A stretch of DNA of 64,000 nucleotides, taken from positions 1-64,000 of the forward strand of contig JALVVR010000034.1 of assembly GCA_027023305.1 (NCBI GenBank), written 5' to 3'. This document shows positions 63,995 through 64,000 of the stretch, one piece after another. The notes beneath the pieces were generated by a model. The model had not been told where the DNA came from and searched no databases. It worked only from the letters and a program-made list of their open reading frames with translations. Each line of letters starts with the position of its first letter. The stretch's first letter is position 1. The stretch is from Campylobacterales bacterium (GTDB lineage: Bacteria > Campylobacterota > Campylobacteria > Campylobacterales > QNZT01). The position numbers and the translations under genes were made by a program.

Positions 63995-64000
63995 TAGTTA

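Overview
The window is AT-rich, gene-dense DNA from a Campylobacterota (formerly Epsilonproteobacteria) chromosome, most like a free-living Sulfurimonas/Sulfurovum-type bacterium. This rests on the long (about 400-residue) DapD form, the CblZ-type end of the cobalamin operon, NosL/CopD-type metal and respiratory genes, a soluble PAS chemoreceptor and scattered flagellar genes (flgL, flhB). The genus is an inference. No rRNA genes, CRISPR arrays, intact insertion sequences or phage genes were seen.

Layout: 1-5383 is a tightly overlapping cobalamin operon (cobT', cobU, cobD, cobQ, cbiB, cobS, cblZ-like) in which every visible start is GTG. Then come a 264-bp palindromic element, a zinc-ribbon gene, luxS-bioA, a soluble chemoreceptor, ftsK, flgL, HU, tRNA-Leu, murA, flhB and tRNA-Asn. 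From 16.4 to 27.2 kb lies a redox/metal accessory region: a DUF1858/DUF2249 protein, a DUF3365 haem protein, TauE/SafE, a flavin reductase, a tandem NosL protein, an ABC exporter, a NosL lipoprotein, a CopD-like protein, a haem-copper-oxidase-subunit-I-like protein, a MIP18 protein and an FmdE-like protein. A toxin-antitoxin (TA) pair sits inside it.

From 27.3 to 36.7 kb is a probable defence island: an MmeI-type adenine methyltransferase, a helical protein of unknown function, a DUF3800 protein, an AlbA/Schlafen-like protein with a GHKL ATPase-type domain, an SF2 helicase broken by one frameshift, and a GIY-YIG (T5orf172-type) nuclease translationally coupled to the helicase. This is the best candidate for an undescribed system. 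It is followed by an ABC-F gene and a cassette of two TA modules (MazEF, YefM-YoeB), the latter with a recognisable YefM-type operator.

From 40.3 to 50.2 kb the content is mostly housekeeping (adk, ppa, an ABC exporter, an M3 peptidase, dgkA, a Fur-family regulator, tRNA-Ser, hemJ, groES-groEL). From 50.3 to 55.8 kb the DNA is accessory again: two RelE-type TA modules flank a citE-like gene, followed by a decayed citE tail, two DUF1566 proteins with a relic of a third, an AAA ATPase and a lipoprotein. The right end carries a DUF3137-like gene, dapD, a DEAD-box RNA helicase, a 266-bp MITE with a TTAA target duplication (59189-59462), a membrane protein, a second ABC-F gene and a biotin-dependent carboxylase subunit.

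Five TA modules in 64 kb, two palindromic elements of nearly equal size placed at gene 3' ends, and several gene relics mark this as a plastic stretch of chromosome. All calls come from reading the sequence and family knowledge; no database search was run.
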